Assembly (NCBI GenBank): GCA_028718505.1
Contig: JAQULQ010000002.1
Span: 1-54,180 of the forward strand
DNA length: 54,180 nt
Source: Candidatus Colwelliibacteriota bacterium
GTDB taxonomy: Bacteria > Patescibacteriota > Minisyncoccia > UBA6257 > Colwellbacteraceae
Direction of reading: 5' to 3'
The notes beneath the pieces are model-generated. The model had not been told where the DNA came from. It saw nothing but the letters and a program-made list of their open reading frames with translations, and did no database searches. Below, piece by piece: positions 1-5,637 of the stretch (position 1 is the stretch's first letter; each line of letters starts with the position of its first letter). Made by a program: the position numbers and the translations under genes.

Positions 1-1
1 G

Positions 2-370
2 TTTAAAGACGTGAGCACTGGAGCGTCTAGCGACCTCAAGGAGGCGTCGCGTTTAGCCAGGTTACTTGTTATCCGTTTCGGCATGAGCGAAAAAATGGGG
101 CCGGTTTCTTTTGATAATCAGGATGAATATGTCTTCTTGGGGCGGGATATAGCAGCGAGTAAGAACTATTCGGAAGAAATCGCATCTAAAATAGATAAGG
201 AGGTGGAGGGTTTCATCAATGCAGCGCTCAAAACCGCGCAGAAGATTATCTCAGCCGACAGAAAAGCTCTTAAAGGTATTGCCGACACCCTCCTTAAGCA
301 AGAGGTTCTCGAACAGGACGAGTTCGAACGGCTTATTAAAAAATTCGGGTTGAAACAGGTATCCGCTTAG
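2..370 (+). CDS. ftsH: FtsH C-terminal fragment (M41 protease domain end), cut by window edge
   Basis: The reading frame is open from base 2 and has no start codon in the window, so this is the last 122 residues of a longer protein. The sequence VSTGASSD is the conserved segment carrying the third zinc ligand (Asp) of the FtsH peptidase. It is followed by the family pattern GMSEKMGPVSF, then VFLGRDIA, then a helical tail. FtsH is a membrane-anchored AAA+ zinc protease that degrades misfolded membrane proteins and short-lived regulators. The AAA domain and the HExxH motif lie upstream of the window. The frame stops with TAG and tRNA genes follow on the same strand. The usual long disordered C-terminal tail is nearly absent. 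The GTG at base 11 is an internal valine, not a start. Confidence 0.93.
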   Translation, partial: FKDVSTGASSDLKEASRLARLLVIRFGMSEKMGPVSFDNQDEYVFLGRDIAASKNYSEEIASKIDKEVEGFINAALKTAQKIISADRKALKGIADTLLKQEVLEQDEFERLIKKFGLKQVSA

Positions 371-437
371 GATATATTTCCGTTTGACGGCGCCTATGGC
401 TCAATGATTAGGGCGGTCGTCTTGTGATTGAGAGTGA

Positions 438-544
438 GGCCGCAGCGGATATGTGGGTGCGTAGCTCAGCCGGTTAGAGCAGCCGTCTTATAAGCGGCAG
501 GTCCCTGGTTCGAATCCAGGCGCACCCACATATCCGCTGCGGCC
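438..544. repeat. Perfect 24-bp inverted repeat enclosing tRNA-Ile
   Basis: Bases 438-461 are the exact reverse complement of 521-544. Seven of the 24 pairs are the tRNA acceptor stem (455-461 with 521-527). The other 17 extend it outward without a mismatch, so the transcript would form one continuous 24-bp stem capped by the tRNA body. Such an extension is not part of normal tRNA genes and would hide both processing sites in double-stranded RNA. Confidence 0.9.
455..528 (+). tRNA. tRNA-Ile, anticodon UAU
   Basis: A complete 74-base cloverleaf: acceptor 455-461 with 521-527, D stem gctc/gagc, anticodon stem gccgt/gcggc, T stem cctgg/ccagg, and A at the discriminator position. The seven-base anticodon loop cttataa gives anticodon TAT, which reads AUA. 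CCA is not encoded. Most bacteria read AUA with a CAU tRNA modified to lysidine by TilS; a genomic UAU isoleucine tRNA is uncommon. It lies inside a broken tRNA-His-like sequence. Confidence 0.9.
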
Positions 545-619
545 GAGCGAACCAATTACACGAATATATAAGTGATTACTCCCCGGTTCGGATCCAAGTA
601 GGCGCACTTTTTTGAGTTC

Positions 620-693
620 GGGTGCTTAGCTCAGCTGGCTAGAGCGTCTCGTTTACACCGAGAAGGCCGGGGGTTCGAGTCCCTCAGCACCCA
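620..693 (+). tRNA. tRNA-Val, anticodon UAC
   Basis: A complete 74-base cloverleaf: acceptor 620-626 with 686-692, D stem gctc/gagc, anticodon stem tctcg/cgaga, and T stem ggggg/ccctc with one G-U pair. The loop tttacac gives anticodon TAC. The discriminator is A and CCA is not fully encoded. Confidence 0.95.
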
Positions 694-708
694 CCGCTAA
701 ATCAAAAG

Positions 709-731
709 CTTGTCCCGAACTTATCGAAGGA
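709..731. repeat. REP-like dispersed repeat unit
   Basis: The sequence cttgtcccgaacttatcga plus agga matches the general form CCTGAGC-N4-CGAAGG seen in REP-like elements of many genomes. It resembles the tandem units inside ileS at 48702-48749. It sits between tRNA-Val and the terminator that follows. Confidence 0.5.
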
Positions 732-756
732 AATCAATACTACAGAGCTTTTTGAA

Positions 757-788
757 CAAAAAAACCGCCAATCGGGCGGTTTTTTTTA
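757..788 (+). terminator. Rho-independent terminator after the tRNA genes
   Basis: A run of A, then ccgcc, loop aatc with flanking bases, then gggcgg followed by eight T. It would end the ftsH/tRNA transcript. Confidence 0.85.
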
Positions 789-806
789 TACTCCCCAGAC
801 AATGAG

Positions 807-911
807 TCATCTATCGCTATTTTTATCTTCGTCATCACCCGAATAATAGGCTGCAACCCCGATTATTATCACCACAAGCACCACAATAACGGTTGTCACT
901 ATATTTATCAT
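807..911 (-). CDS. 34-residue single-span membrane microprotein (hypothetical)
   Basis: A short open frame encodes 34 residues: MINIVTTVIVVLVVII, then GVAAYYS, then the acidic tail GDDEDKNSDR. Residues 2-21 form one strongly hydrophobic helix and the tail is charged, as in many bacterial membrane microproteins. It fills an otherwise empty 190-base gap between a terminator and the next gene. I see only a weak AGGA sequence far upstream and no clear promoter, so translation is not assured. No family is recognised. The alternative is chance in AT-rich intergenic DNA, although the hydrophobic-then-acidic layout argues against that. Confidence 0.4.
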   Translation of the reverse strand: MINIVTTVIVVLVVIIIGVAAYYSGDDEDKNSDR

Positions 912-967
912 TATTATTAATTATAATCCTAAGACCGATCTTGGTATTATCTCCTGGGGGGCGGGTT

Positions 968-976
968 TGATATACT
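968..976 (+). promoter_or_regulatory. Extended -10 promoter for the gene at 983
   Basis: TGATATACT combines the TGn extension with the -10 hexamer TATACT (971-976). Six bases separate the hexamer from ATG at 983, so transcription should begin at the start codon itself. Confidence 0.6.
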
Positions 977-982
977 TTAAAT

Positions 983-1303
983 ATGAAATTTTTTAAAGAG
1001 TGGCCGATTTCTATAGTCGCCTGTCTGCAGGCCGCAGCTCTTTTTGCCTACGTCGGGTTGGTGGGTTGGTTAGTGTCGCGCGCGGAAAATTGGCTGCCGG
1101 AAACGCCCATCTTTCTTAATATTGCTTTTTTTCTGGGGGTTTTCACCACATCGGCCCTGGTGTCTGCGACCCTTACCTTAATTTACCCGGCTTATGTGTT
1201 TTGGAAAGAGAGAAATATCTCAAAGAGCATTAAGCTGATACTAGCCACAATAGCTTGGCTGTTTATCTTTCTGATGGCTTTTGCTGTTCTGGTATCCCTT
1301 TAG
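983..1303 (+). CDS. Small membrane protein with three predicted spans (hypothetical)
   Basis: A 106-residue protein with three hydrophobic segments at about residues 8-30, 42-68 and 83-105, and a short charged stretch (WKERNISKS) between the second and third. There is no cleavable signal peptide and no catalytic motif, and I do not recognise the family. The ATG at 983 is fixed by the extended -10 box immediately upstream, which predicts a leaderless mRNA. The next gene is convergent, so it is probably monocistronic. Function is unknown; the protein is simply an integral membrane protein. Confidence 0.7.
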   Translation: MKFFKEWPISIVACLQAAALFAYVGLVGWLVSRAENWLPETPIFLNIAFFLGVFTTSALVSATLTLIYPAYVFWKERNISKSIKLILATIAWLFIFLMAFAVLVSL

Positions 1304-1380
1304 AAGCCCCACCAATTCAATCACACAAACCCGCCAGCAAGGACGGATCCGTAGCCAAAGAGCTAAAAAACTATAGGGGT

Positions 1381-1614
1381 TTATTCTTTTTTCTTTTTAA
1401 GTCCTAAAAATGATACTAGGGCGACCAGCAGATACATAAAAAATCCGTAAACGCAGGCTGGATAGCCAAAAACGGTCCCGGGTGCGCCTATCGGATTGCA
1501 GCCGGCTTCTTCGGTGGTCTCCTTAAAGATCTCTTGGTAAGACAAATACCCGGAGAACAGAGCTCCGAATAAAGAAATGCTCAAGATAGTTTTGAGGGCG
1601 GTGATTTTTTTCAC
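1381..1614 (-). CDS. Small two-span membrane protein with a cysteine pair (VKOR-like fragment?)
   Basis: A 77-residue protein with hydrophobic helices at about 6-25 and 52-71 and a lumenal or periplasmic loop between them. The loop contains GCNPIG, then TVFGYPACVYG. The spacing of the two cysteines and the GYPAC-YG pattern faintly recall the loop of vitamin K epoxide reductase-like proteins, which make disulfides. The full four-helix fold and the CxxC site are missing, so this is only a resemblance. Two GTG codons could start it. The one at 1614 lies exactly seven bases after a TATAAT box (1621-1626, minus strand) with a TG extension, so I choose it over 1617. It is divergent from uppS. Confidence 0.6.
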   Translation of the reverse strand: MKKITALKTILSISLFGALFSGYLSYQEIFKETTEEAGCNPIGAPGTVFGYPACVYGFFMYLLVALVSFLGLKKKKE

Positions 1615-1620
1615 CACTCT

Positions 1621-1656
1621 ATTATATCAAAGAAGCAGGGAGGACCTGGGTATAAA
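1621..1656. promoter_or_regulatory. Divergent -10 boxes for the 1614 gene (minus) and uppS (plus)
   Basis: On the minus strand, TGATATAAT occupies 1621-1629 and starts transcription about at GTG 1614. On the plus strand, TATAAA at 1651-1656 ends six bases before ATG 1663. Both would give leaderless mRNAs. Confidence 0.55.
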
Positions 1657-1662
1657 AACAAA

Positions 1663-2430
1663 ATGCGGTGGCTAACAAATACCGTTTTACGCTATTATGT
1701 GAGAACTATGGAGCAAGAGGGCAGACCCCTACCCGGGCATATCGCCATTATCATTGATGGCAACAGACGCTGGGCGCGAGCACACGGTTTACGGCCGCAG
1801 GAAGGGCATGCCAAGGGAGCCAAGGTGCTGGAGAAGATCAATGAGGCTGCAGTTAATCTAGGTATAAAATACCTTACTATCTGGGGTGGATCTTATGACA
1901 ACCTCACCAAAAGAGATCCTCAGGAGATAAAAATGCTTGATGAGAAAATGTACCGGGTGTGGGCCCGCAACGGATTAAAAAATGAAACTATCTTCCGTGA
2001 GGGGGTGCACATTAGGTTCATTGGTGAATGGCCCGACCTTCTCTCCCAAGAGACACAAGATGCCATGCGGGCGCTGGAAAAGGCTACCCAGGATCACTCT
2101 GTCTATCACTACACCTATCTGATCGGCTATAGCGGGGACCGTGAGATGACGGCCGGCTTTAATAGTATCCTTCGGAGCGGCGTAGGGGGGATTAGTTTGG
2201 ATGTCATTCAGGACCATCTATGGACCAAGGACCTGCCGGCAGTAGACCTTGTGATAAGAACGGGGGAGGAAAATCCTAACATGTCCCACAACAGTAATGG
2301 TTTTATGATGTGGCACACCAGAAATGCCTTTTTTTACCACATATCTAAATTCTGGCCAGATTTCACGGTGGAGGACCTAAAGGATATAATTAAGCAATTC
2401 CGTCAAACGGAAAGGCGTTTCGGTAAATAA
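1663..2430 (+). CDS. uppS: Divergent undecaprenyl diphosphate synthase-family protein
   Basis: A 255-residue cis-prenyltransferase. The signature HIAIIIDGNRRWA (about 26-38) includes the catalytic Asp32 that binds the diphosphate through magnesium. GHAKGA follows, and near the end come DLVIRTGEEN and WPDFTVEDL. The family makes the C55 lipid carrier for peptidoglycan by adding isopentenyl diphosphate to farnesyl diphosphate. Two signature regions differ from the usual form. The block normally reading LYAFSxENW is LTIWGGSYDNL, and the block normally reading RTSGExRLSNF is RTGEENPNMSHNSNGF. Substrate or chain length may therefore differ. The ATG at 1663 follows a TATAAA box by six bases; the purine-rich stretch at 1637-1645 is too far away to act as a ribosome binding site. 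Confidence 0.85.
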   Translation: MRWLTNTVLRYYVRTMEQEGRPLPGHIAIIIDGNRRWARAHGLRPQEGHAKGAKVLEKINEAAVNLGIKYLTIWGGSYDNLTKRDPQEIKMLDEKMYRVWARNGLKNETIFREGVHIRFIGEWPDLLSQETQDAMRALEKATQDHSVYHYTYLIGYSGDREMTAGFNSILRSGVGGISLDVIQDHLWTKDLPAVDLVIRTGEENPNMSHNSNGFMMWHTRNAFFYHISKFWPDFTVEDLKDIIKQFRQTERRFGK

Positions 2431-2438
2431 TCCGTGCA

Positions 2439-2566
2439 GTTTCCACAGGTTATTCGGCAATGGTAATACCTTGCCGTTTCCGTTTTAATCGGCAGCTTTC
2501 CCACAATTTCCCCACAATTTATTGACGGATAGGATAAAATGTGTCTATTTCCACAGGTTCTCCACA
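2439..2566 (+). promoter_or_regulatory. Cluster of five DnaA-box-like sites in one orientation
   Basis: Five nonamers ending in CCACA lie within 128 bases, all in the same direction, ending at 2447, 2505, 2516, 2555 and 2566. Against TTATCCACA the last one (TTCTCCACA) matches 8 of 9 and the others 7 of 9. The stretch between them is AT-rich. The 212-base gap 2431-2642 holds no convincing gene. The cluster could be an origin, a DnaA-titration site or a chance repeat of TTTCCACA. Confidence 0.35.
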
Positions 2567-2628
2567 ATGTTGGAAGACCGGGTTATCGCATGGATGCTAG
2601 GTTTTTAGACAATTTCGTGTTCGGGTAT

Positions 2629-3096
2629 TTTCACGTTTTACATCATTGACGAAATCTAGGAGTATTCTTTCTATAATATCCATTTTTGTGTAATCTATAC
2701 AGAATTTTATAGCTTTCCGGGACCCATGGATCACCGCCTATCCTCTCAAGCCAGTTCTCGAACTCAAATGCTCTATTCCCCGCTAATTTATTATAGAAAA
2801 GGGGTATTATCGTATTCTTTAGACTCCCTATCTCTCTCACAATCAACATAGCCTGAGGACCTCTTTTAGCGCCATCGTGCCCTGGATAGTGATAGACATA
2901 CACTTTGTTCTTTAAGCCTAATTCATCTCTAATACCCCTTAAAAGGTCTATATTTCTTGCGTGCATCTTAATTTGAAAGGAGGGAACCCTCTTCTCTGTC
3001 CTTCTCCAAGCGCTAAAAGTGAAGCTTCCCTCGCCCTCAACTAATCCCCTGATGTACTCACAGCTTAATTTTCGATGCAACATGTTTCACGTTTTA
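2629..3096. repeat. 12-bp direct repeats flanking the LAGLIDADG-type gene
   Basis: TTTCACGTTTTA occurs at 2629-2640 and again at 3085-3096. The first copy ends two bases before the stop codon at 2643, and the second begins one base upstream of the start codon. The enclosed segment is 444 bp and is almost exactly the open reading frame, as expected for an insertion with a target-site duplication. Confidence 0.6.
2643..3083 (-). CDS. Free-standing LAGLIDADG-type homing endonuclease
   Basis: A 146-residue protein whose N-terminus reads YIRGLVEGEGSFTFS at about residues 10-24. This is the LAGLIDADG helix (LVEGEGSF in place of LIDADGSF) with an acidic metal-binding residue. A beta-rich region with RVPSFQIKM and ELGLKNKVYVYH follows, then a C-terminal helix. 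One motif implies a homodimer that cuts a palindromic site. It is neither in an intron nor in an intein: it stands between uppS and yraN, bounded by 12-bp direct repeats that start within bases of each end of the frame. A hairpin with arms aacgttt lies at about 3117-3137. I infer a recent insertion; the current cleavage target is unknown. Confidence 0.75.
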   Translation of the reverse strand: MLHRKLSCEYIRGLVEGEGSFTFSAWRRTEKRVPSFQIKMHARNIDLLRGIRDELGLKNKVYVYHYPGHDGAKRGPQAMLIVREIGSLKNTIIPLFYNKLAGNRAFEFENWLERIGGDPWVPESYKILYRLHKNGYYRKNTPRFRQ

Positions 3097-3180
3097 ATTC
3101 ACCCCCCGCTTTATCTAACGTTTCACTGGGAAACGTTTATATTATACCATTAGCAATGGACGTTGAATAAAGCAGTCTCT

Positions 3181-3546
3181 ATGACTAAGCAAATCAGGCT
3201 CGGAATATTGGGAGAGAACCTTGCCGCTGAATATCTCAGAAAGAAGGGCTACGGGATGGTTGAGCGAAATTGTCGTAAAAAGTGGGGTGAACTGGATGTC
3301 GTCGCTATATCTCCAGACAAAAAGCTCGTATTTGTAGAGGTCAAGACTGTCTCTGGAATTGATCCCAAGATTACGGGCGAAGACCAAATGACCGCATCAA
3401 AAATTAAAAAGTTTAAACGAGCTGCTAAGATATACGCCGACGGCTGCGGCCAACTTCTGGCCGGAGAGAGGGGATGGCAACTAGACCTGATTACAGTTGA
3501 ACTCAGTAAGAACACGGCCAGAGTGCGCCATTATCAAAATATTTAG
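3181..3546 (+). CDS. yraN: YraN/UPF0102 family nuclease-like protein
   Basis: A 121-residue protein from the ATG at 3181 (an upstream TTG at 3163 is possible but has no support). It has the family layout: GENLAAEYLRKKGY near the N-terminus, then WGELDVVAI and LVFVEVKTV, which together give the E-x-D-ExK pattern of PD-(D/E)xK nuclease folds. YraN is widespread, lies near ribonuclease HII and dprA in many genomes, and has no settled role; a part in DNA uptake or repair is suspected. Here it lies upstream of rpsT, which has its own promoter. Confidence 0.85.
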   Translation: MTKQIRLGILGENLAAEYLRKKGYGMVERNCRKKWGELDVVAISPDKKLVFVEVKTVSGIDPKITGEDQMTASKIKKFKRAAKIYADGCGQLLAGERGWQLDLITVELSKNTARVRHYQNI

Positions 3547-3560
3547 GCTGATGCGGAGAG

Positions 3561-3589
3561 TTGACTGGCCGTTCTAAAATCCTCATACT
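3561..3589 (+). promoter_or_regulatory. Sigma-70-type promoter for rpsT
   Basis: TTGACT (3561-3566), 17-base spacer, CATACT (3584-3589). The predicted start of transcription is about 3596, three bases before the rpsT ATG. Confidence 0.65.
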
Positions 3590-3598
3590 TAACCATCG

Positions 3599-3868
3599 AT
3601 GCCAAACACAAGAGCGGCCAAAAGGGCTTTGAGACAGAGCGAGAGGAAAAGAGTTCAAAACCTAAGAAAGAAGAGGGAGCTTGCGCATGTTATAAAGGAG
3701 TACAAAAAAACAATAGAGGGCGGCGACACAAAGGGGGCTATGGATAAGCTGCCGGAAGTCTATAAGAAATTGGATAAGGCTGCAAAGACTCATCTTATAA
3801 AAAAGAACCGGGCCAACCGACTCAAATCCAGGCTCACCAAGAAGCTTTCGACTCGCCCTACCAGTTGA
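3599..3868 (+). CDS. rpsT: 30S ribosomal protein S20
   Basis: An 89-residue lysine/arginine-rich helical protein beginning MPNTRAAKRALRQSERKR, the typical S20 start, and ending in the helix IKKNRANRLKSRLTKK. S20 binds 16S rRNA early in 30S assembly. The length matches the family. The mRNA should be nearly leaderless because a TTGACT/CATACT promoter ends nine bases upstream of the ATG. The stop is TGA, direct evidence that UGA is a stop in this genome. The 3' end overlaps the convergent holA by 11 bases. Confidence 0.97.
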   Translation: MPNTRAAKRALRQSERKRVQNLRKKRELAHVIKEYKKTIEGGDTKGAMDKLPEVYKKLDKAAKTHLIKKNRANRLKSRLTKKLSTRPTS

Positions 3869-4694
3869 GCGGGTTGAATTTAAGGCCCAAAGATACGGCC
3901 ACCAAGACCTCTTCATAATCTAGCCGGCCAGCCCTAACGGCTGTGTTGTAATCAGCATACATTTCTGCTTCGGTTTCACTATTGAGCCGGAAGGCTAACC
4001 CATTAAAAAGACGTTCCGCATCATAGCGGCCGCCGCTTAAAAGTTCTTCTAAAGCAACCACCCTCTGTCCGACAGTCCCACCTTTTTTGATCTCGTTGAT
4101 GTTGAAGAAATAATTGACTGCCGTTTTCCCGCCTTCAATATTCGTACCTTTAGTTAGCGACAGCCGTTCTAATTCGGTCGCTATTCTCCAGGTGTCAGAT
4201 CCTAAAAAGTCTTTGATCTTGGTGATGCTCGGCTGTGTAAGCTCCAGGCTCAGCTCGGACGCCTGGCCTCTAATAAATTTATCCAGTTCCTTGCCCTGCA
4301 GTTTCCCAAATTCATAAAAAATATTCGGAAGTTCAGTCAAAAACTTAAAAGCGGAGGCAAATTTTTTCTCCGTGTTGATAATAACATTAATGTCATCGGT
4401 GTTAGCCCTGCTGCGCAGAATACTCTTAAGTTTTTTGGTATCTGCATATTGAAATGGATTGTCTAAGATAAGCAGTTTCTTGGGCCCGAACATAGGGGGC
4501 GTACTGACAAAACTCTCCAACCGCTGGAAGTCTTCTTCTTTTTCCAGACTAAGCCGTTCGTGCGAGCAGGCGCCTCTTTTCTGCACAAAAAAACTGATCA
4601 ACTCATTAAGTTTTTTGAGGCGCCTGTACGAGTCTTCTCCGTAAAGAGTTGTGATCACATTTAAATTATATGCGGTCGGTGTGTCGACCGCCAT
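3858..4694 (-). CDS. holA: DNA polymerase III delta subunit
   Basis: A 278-residue protein with the HolA outline. A YGEDSYR motif lies near residue 18 and MFGPKKLLILDNP lies in the region equivalent to the Walker B strand. The linker ELDKFIRGQASELSLELTQ is followed by DTWRIATELERLSL, which matches the family's D-x-L-x-x-ELEKL. Delta is the clamp-loader arm that opens the sliding clamp (DnaN, encoded at 15462). It is shorter than the E. coli protein (343 residues), as expected in a reduced genome. It is the last gene of the minus-strand run from ruvB, 41 bases after mutM, and its end overlaps convergent rpsT. Confidence 0.85.
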   Translation of the reverse strand: MAVDTPTAYNLNVITTLYGEDSYRRLKKLNELISFFVQKRGACSHERLSLEKEEDFQRLESFVSTPPMFGPKKLLILDNPFQYADTKKLKSILRSRANTDDINVIINTEKKFASAFKFLTELPNIFYEFGKLQGKELDKFIRGQASELSLELTQPSITKIKDFLGSDTWRIATELERLSLTKGTNIEGGKTAVNYFFNINEIKKGGTVGQRVVALEELLSGGRYDAERLFNGLAFRLNSETEAEMYADYNTAVRAGRLDYEEVLVAVSLGLKFNPLNW

Positions 4695-4735
4695 TCAGAG
4701 AATATGCACCTCTGGGGATATATTACCAGCCGACC

Positions 4736-5620
4736 CTAGAGTTTTTGACACCTTGGACAAAAATGGGCTGGCCGCTGTCCCAATACCATTCTCTGGATGG
4801 GGGTCCGACATCTTCGGCAGGGCTCACCCGTTCTACGATAAACGAGCAACTCCCGCCCGTACCCTCCGGGCCTGCCGGAGGTGTCTCTGTAGTCACCGAC
4901 GGACGTACCGCGTAATCGAATAGCTTTTTTAAGTATTTTTCTCGCAGAGATAAGGAGCTTTTTGATCTCAGATCTGTCAAGAGTGTAAGCCGGACGGGCT
5001 GGATGGACCTTGATACTCCACAGAATGTCGTCAGCATAAATATTTCCGATCCCGGCGACTACAGTCGGGTCCATGAGGGTCTGTTTAATACTTTTGCGCC
5101 TAGTCCGGATTATCTTCTCAAAGATTGCGGGGGTAAGATGTCCATCCAGAGCATCTAGCCCGAGTTTACGGATCGCGGGGAGAGAAAAGATGTACTTCGA
5201 CTCTCCGAAGTCAACTCGCGCAAATTTACGCATATCAGAGAGAGCTAACATTTTACCGTTATCGAGACTAAAAATGACGTGGACATACTGATTAACTCGG
5301 TCTTTGAATGGCCCTCGGATAGGGTTTGTCACCAGCCAGCCAGCTCGCGTTTTCTTGAGAAACCACCTGCCGACCATTAGGTGGCCTGTCATTTTTTGAT
5401 GAATAAGCAGCGCGCGGTCTCTATCGAGCGTTATCAGAATATTCTTACCGAGACGCTTCACGTCTAAGATCTTTGAGTCCCTTATTCTCTTCTTGAGTAT
5501 GGCGGGCGTTATACCCTTTATACTCTTCGGCCAATCTGTCCAAAGATCAATAATTTTTCGATGAACCACTTTTCGCCTAAGATCATCAACGATCGTTTGG
5601 ACTTCGGGAAGTTCGGGCAT
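4736..5620 (-). CDS. mutM: Formamidopyrimidine-DNA glycosylase (MutM/Fpg)
   Basis: A 294-residue enzyme that removes 8-oxoguanine and formamidopyrimidines and cuts the resulting abasic site. It begins MPELPEVQT, with Pro2 as the nucleophile and Glu3 as catalytic acid. LGKNILITLD supplies the family lysine and IHQKMTGHLMV follows. The H2TH region contains DPTVVAGIGNIYADDILW. The C-terminal zinc finger is complete (CRRC and CPRC) with GQRPAHF carrying the DNA-binding arginine. All key residues are present. It sits 17 bases after the histidine kinase gene in the same operon-like run. Confidence 0.96.
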   Translation of the reverse strand: MPELPEVQTIVDDLRRKVVHRKIIDLWTDWPKSIKGITPAILKKRIRDSKILDVKRLGKNILITLDRDRALLIHQKMTGHLMVGRWFLKKTRAGWLVTNPIRGPFKDRVNQYVHVIFSLDNGKMLALSDMRKFARVDFGESKYIFSLPAIRKLGLDALDGHLTPAIFEKIIRTRRKSIKQTLMDPTVVAGIGNIYADDILWSIKVHPARPAYTLDRSEIKKLLISARKILKKAIRLRGTSVGDYRDTSGRPGGYGRELLVYRRTGEPCRRCRTPIQRMVLGQRPAHFCPRCQKL

Positions 5621-5637
5621 AAATGTCGGCCTAAAGA

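Larger units (their letters stand above)
390..606 (+). pseudogene. Broken tRNA-His-like sequence interrupted by tRNA-Ile
   Basis: Bases 390-396 pair perfectly over 7 bp with 599-605, as a tRNA acceptor stem would. After 390 come a tRNA-like D arm (399-402 with 411-414) and a loop with anticodon GTG at 424-426. Before 599 there is a T loop at 587-593. The anticodon stem (417-421 with 429-433) and the T stem (582-586 with 594-598) each have two mismatches. The base after the acceptor is A, not the C73 expected of most bacterial tRNA-His. Roughly 150 bases containing a complete tRNA-Ile separate the halves at the variable-loop position. I read it as a decayed tRNA-His gene; a split or permuted functional form is less likely. 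Confidence 0.5.

Noticed and set aside
3599-3868. UGA recoding to glycine, as in Gracilibacteria
   Set aside because: Genes such as rpsT and the homing endonuclease end in TGA at the expected length, and no conserved frame is interrupted by TGA.
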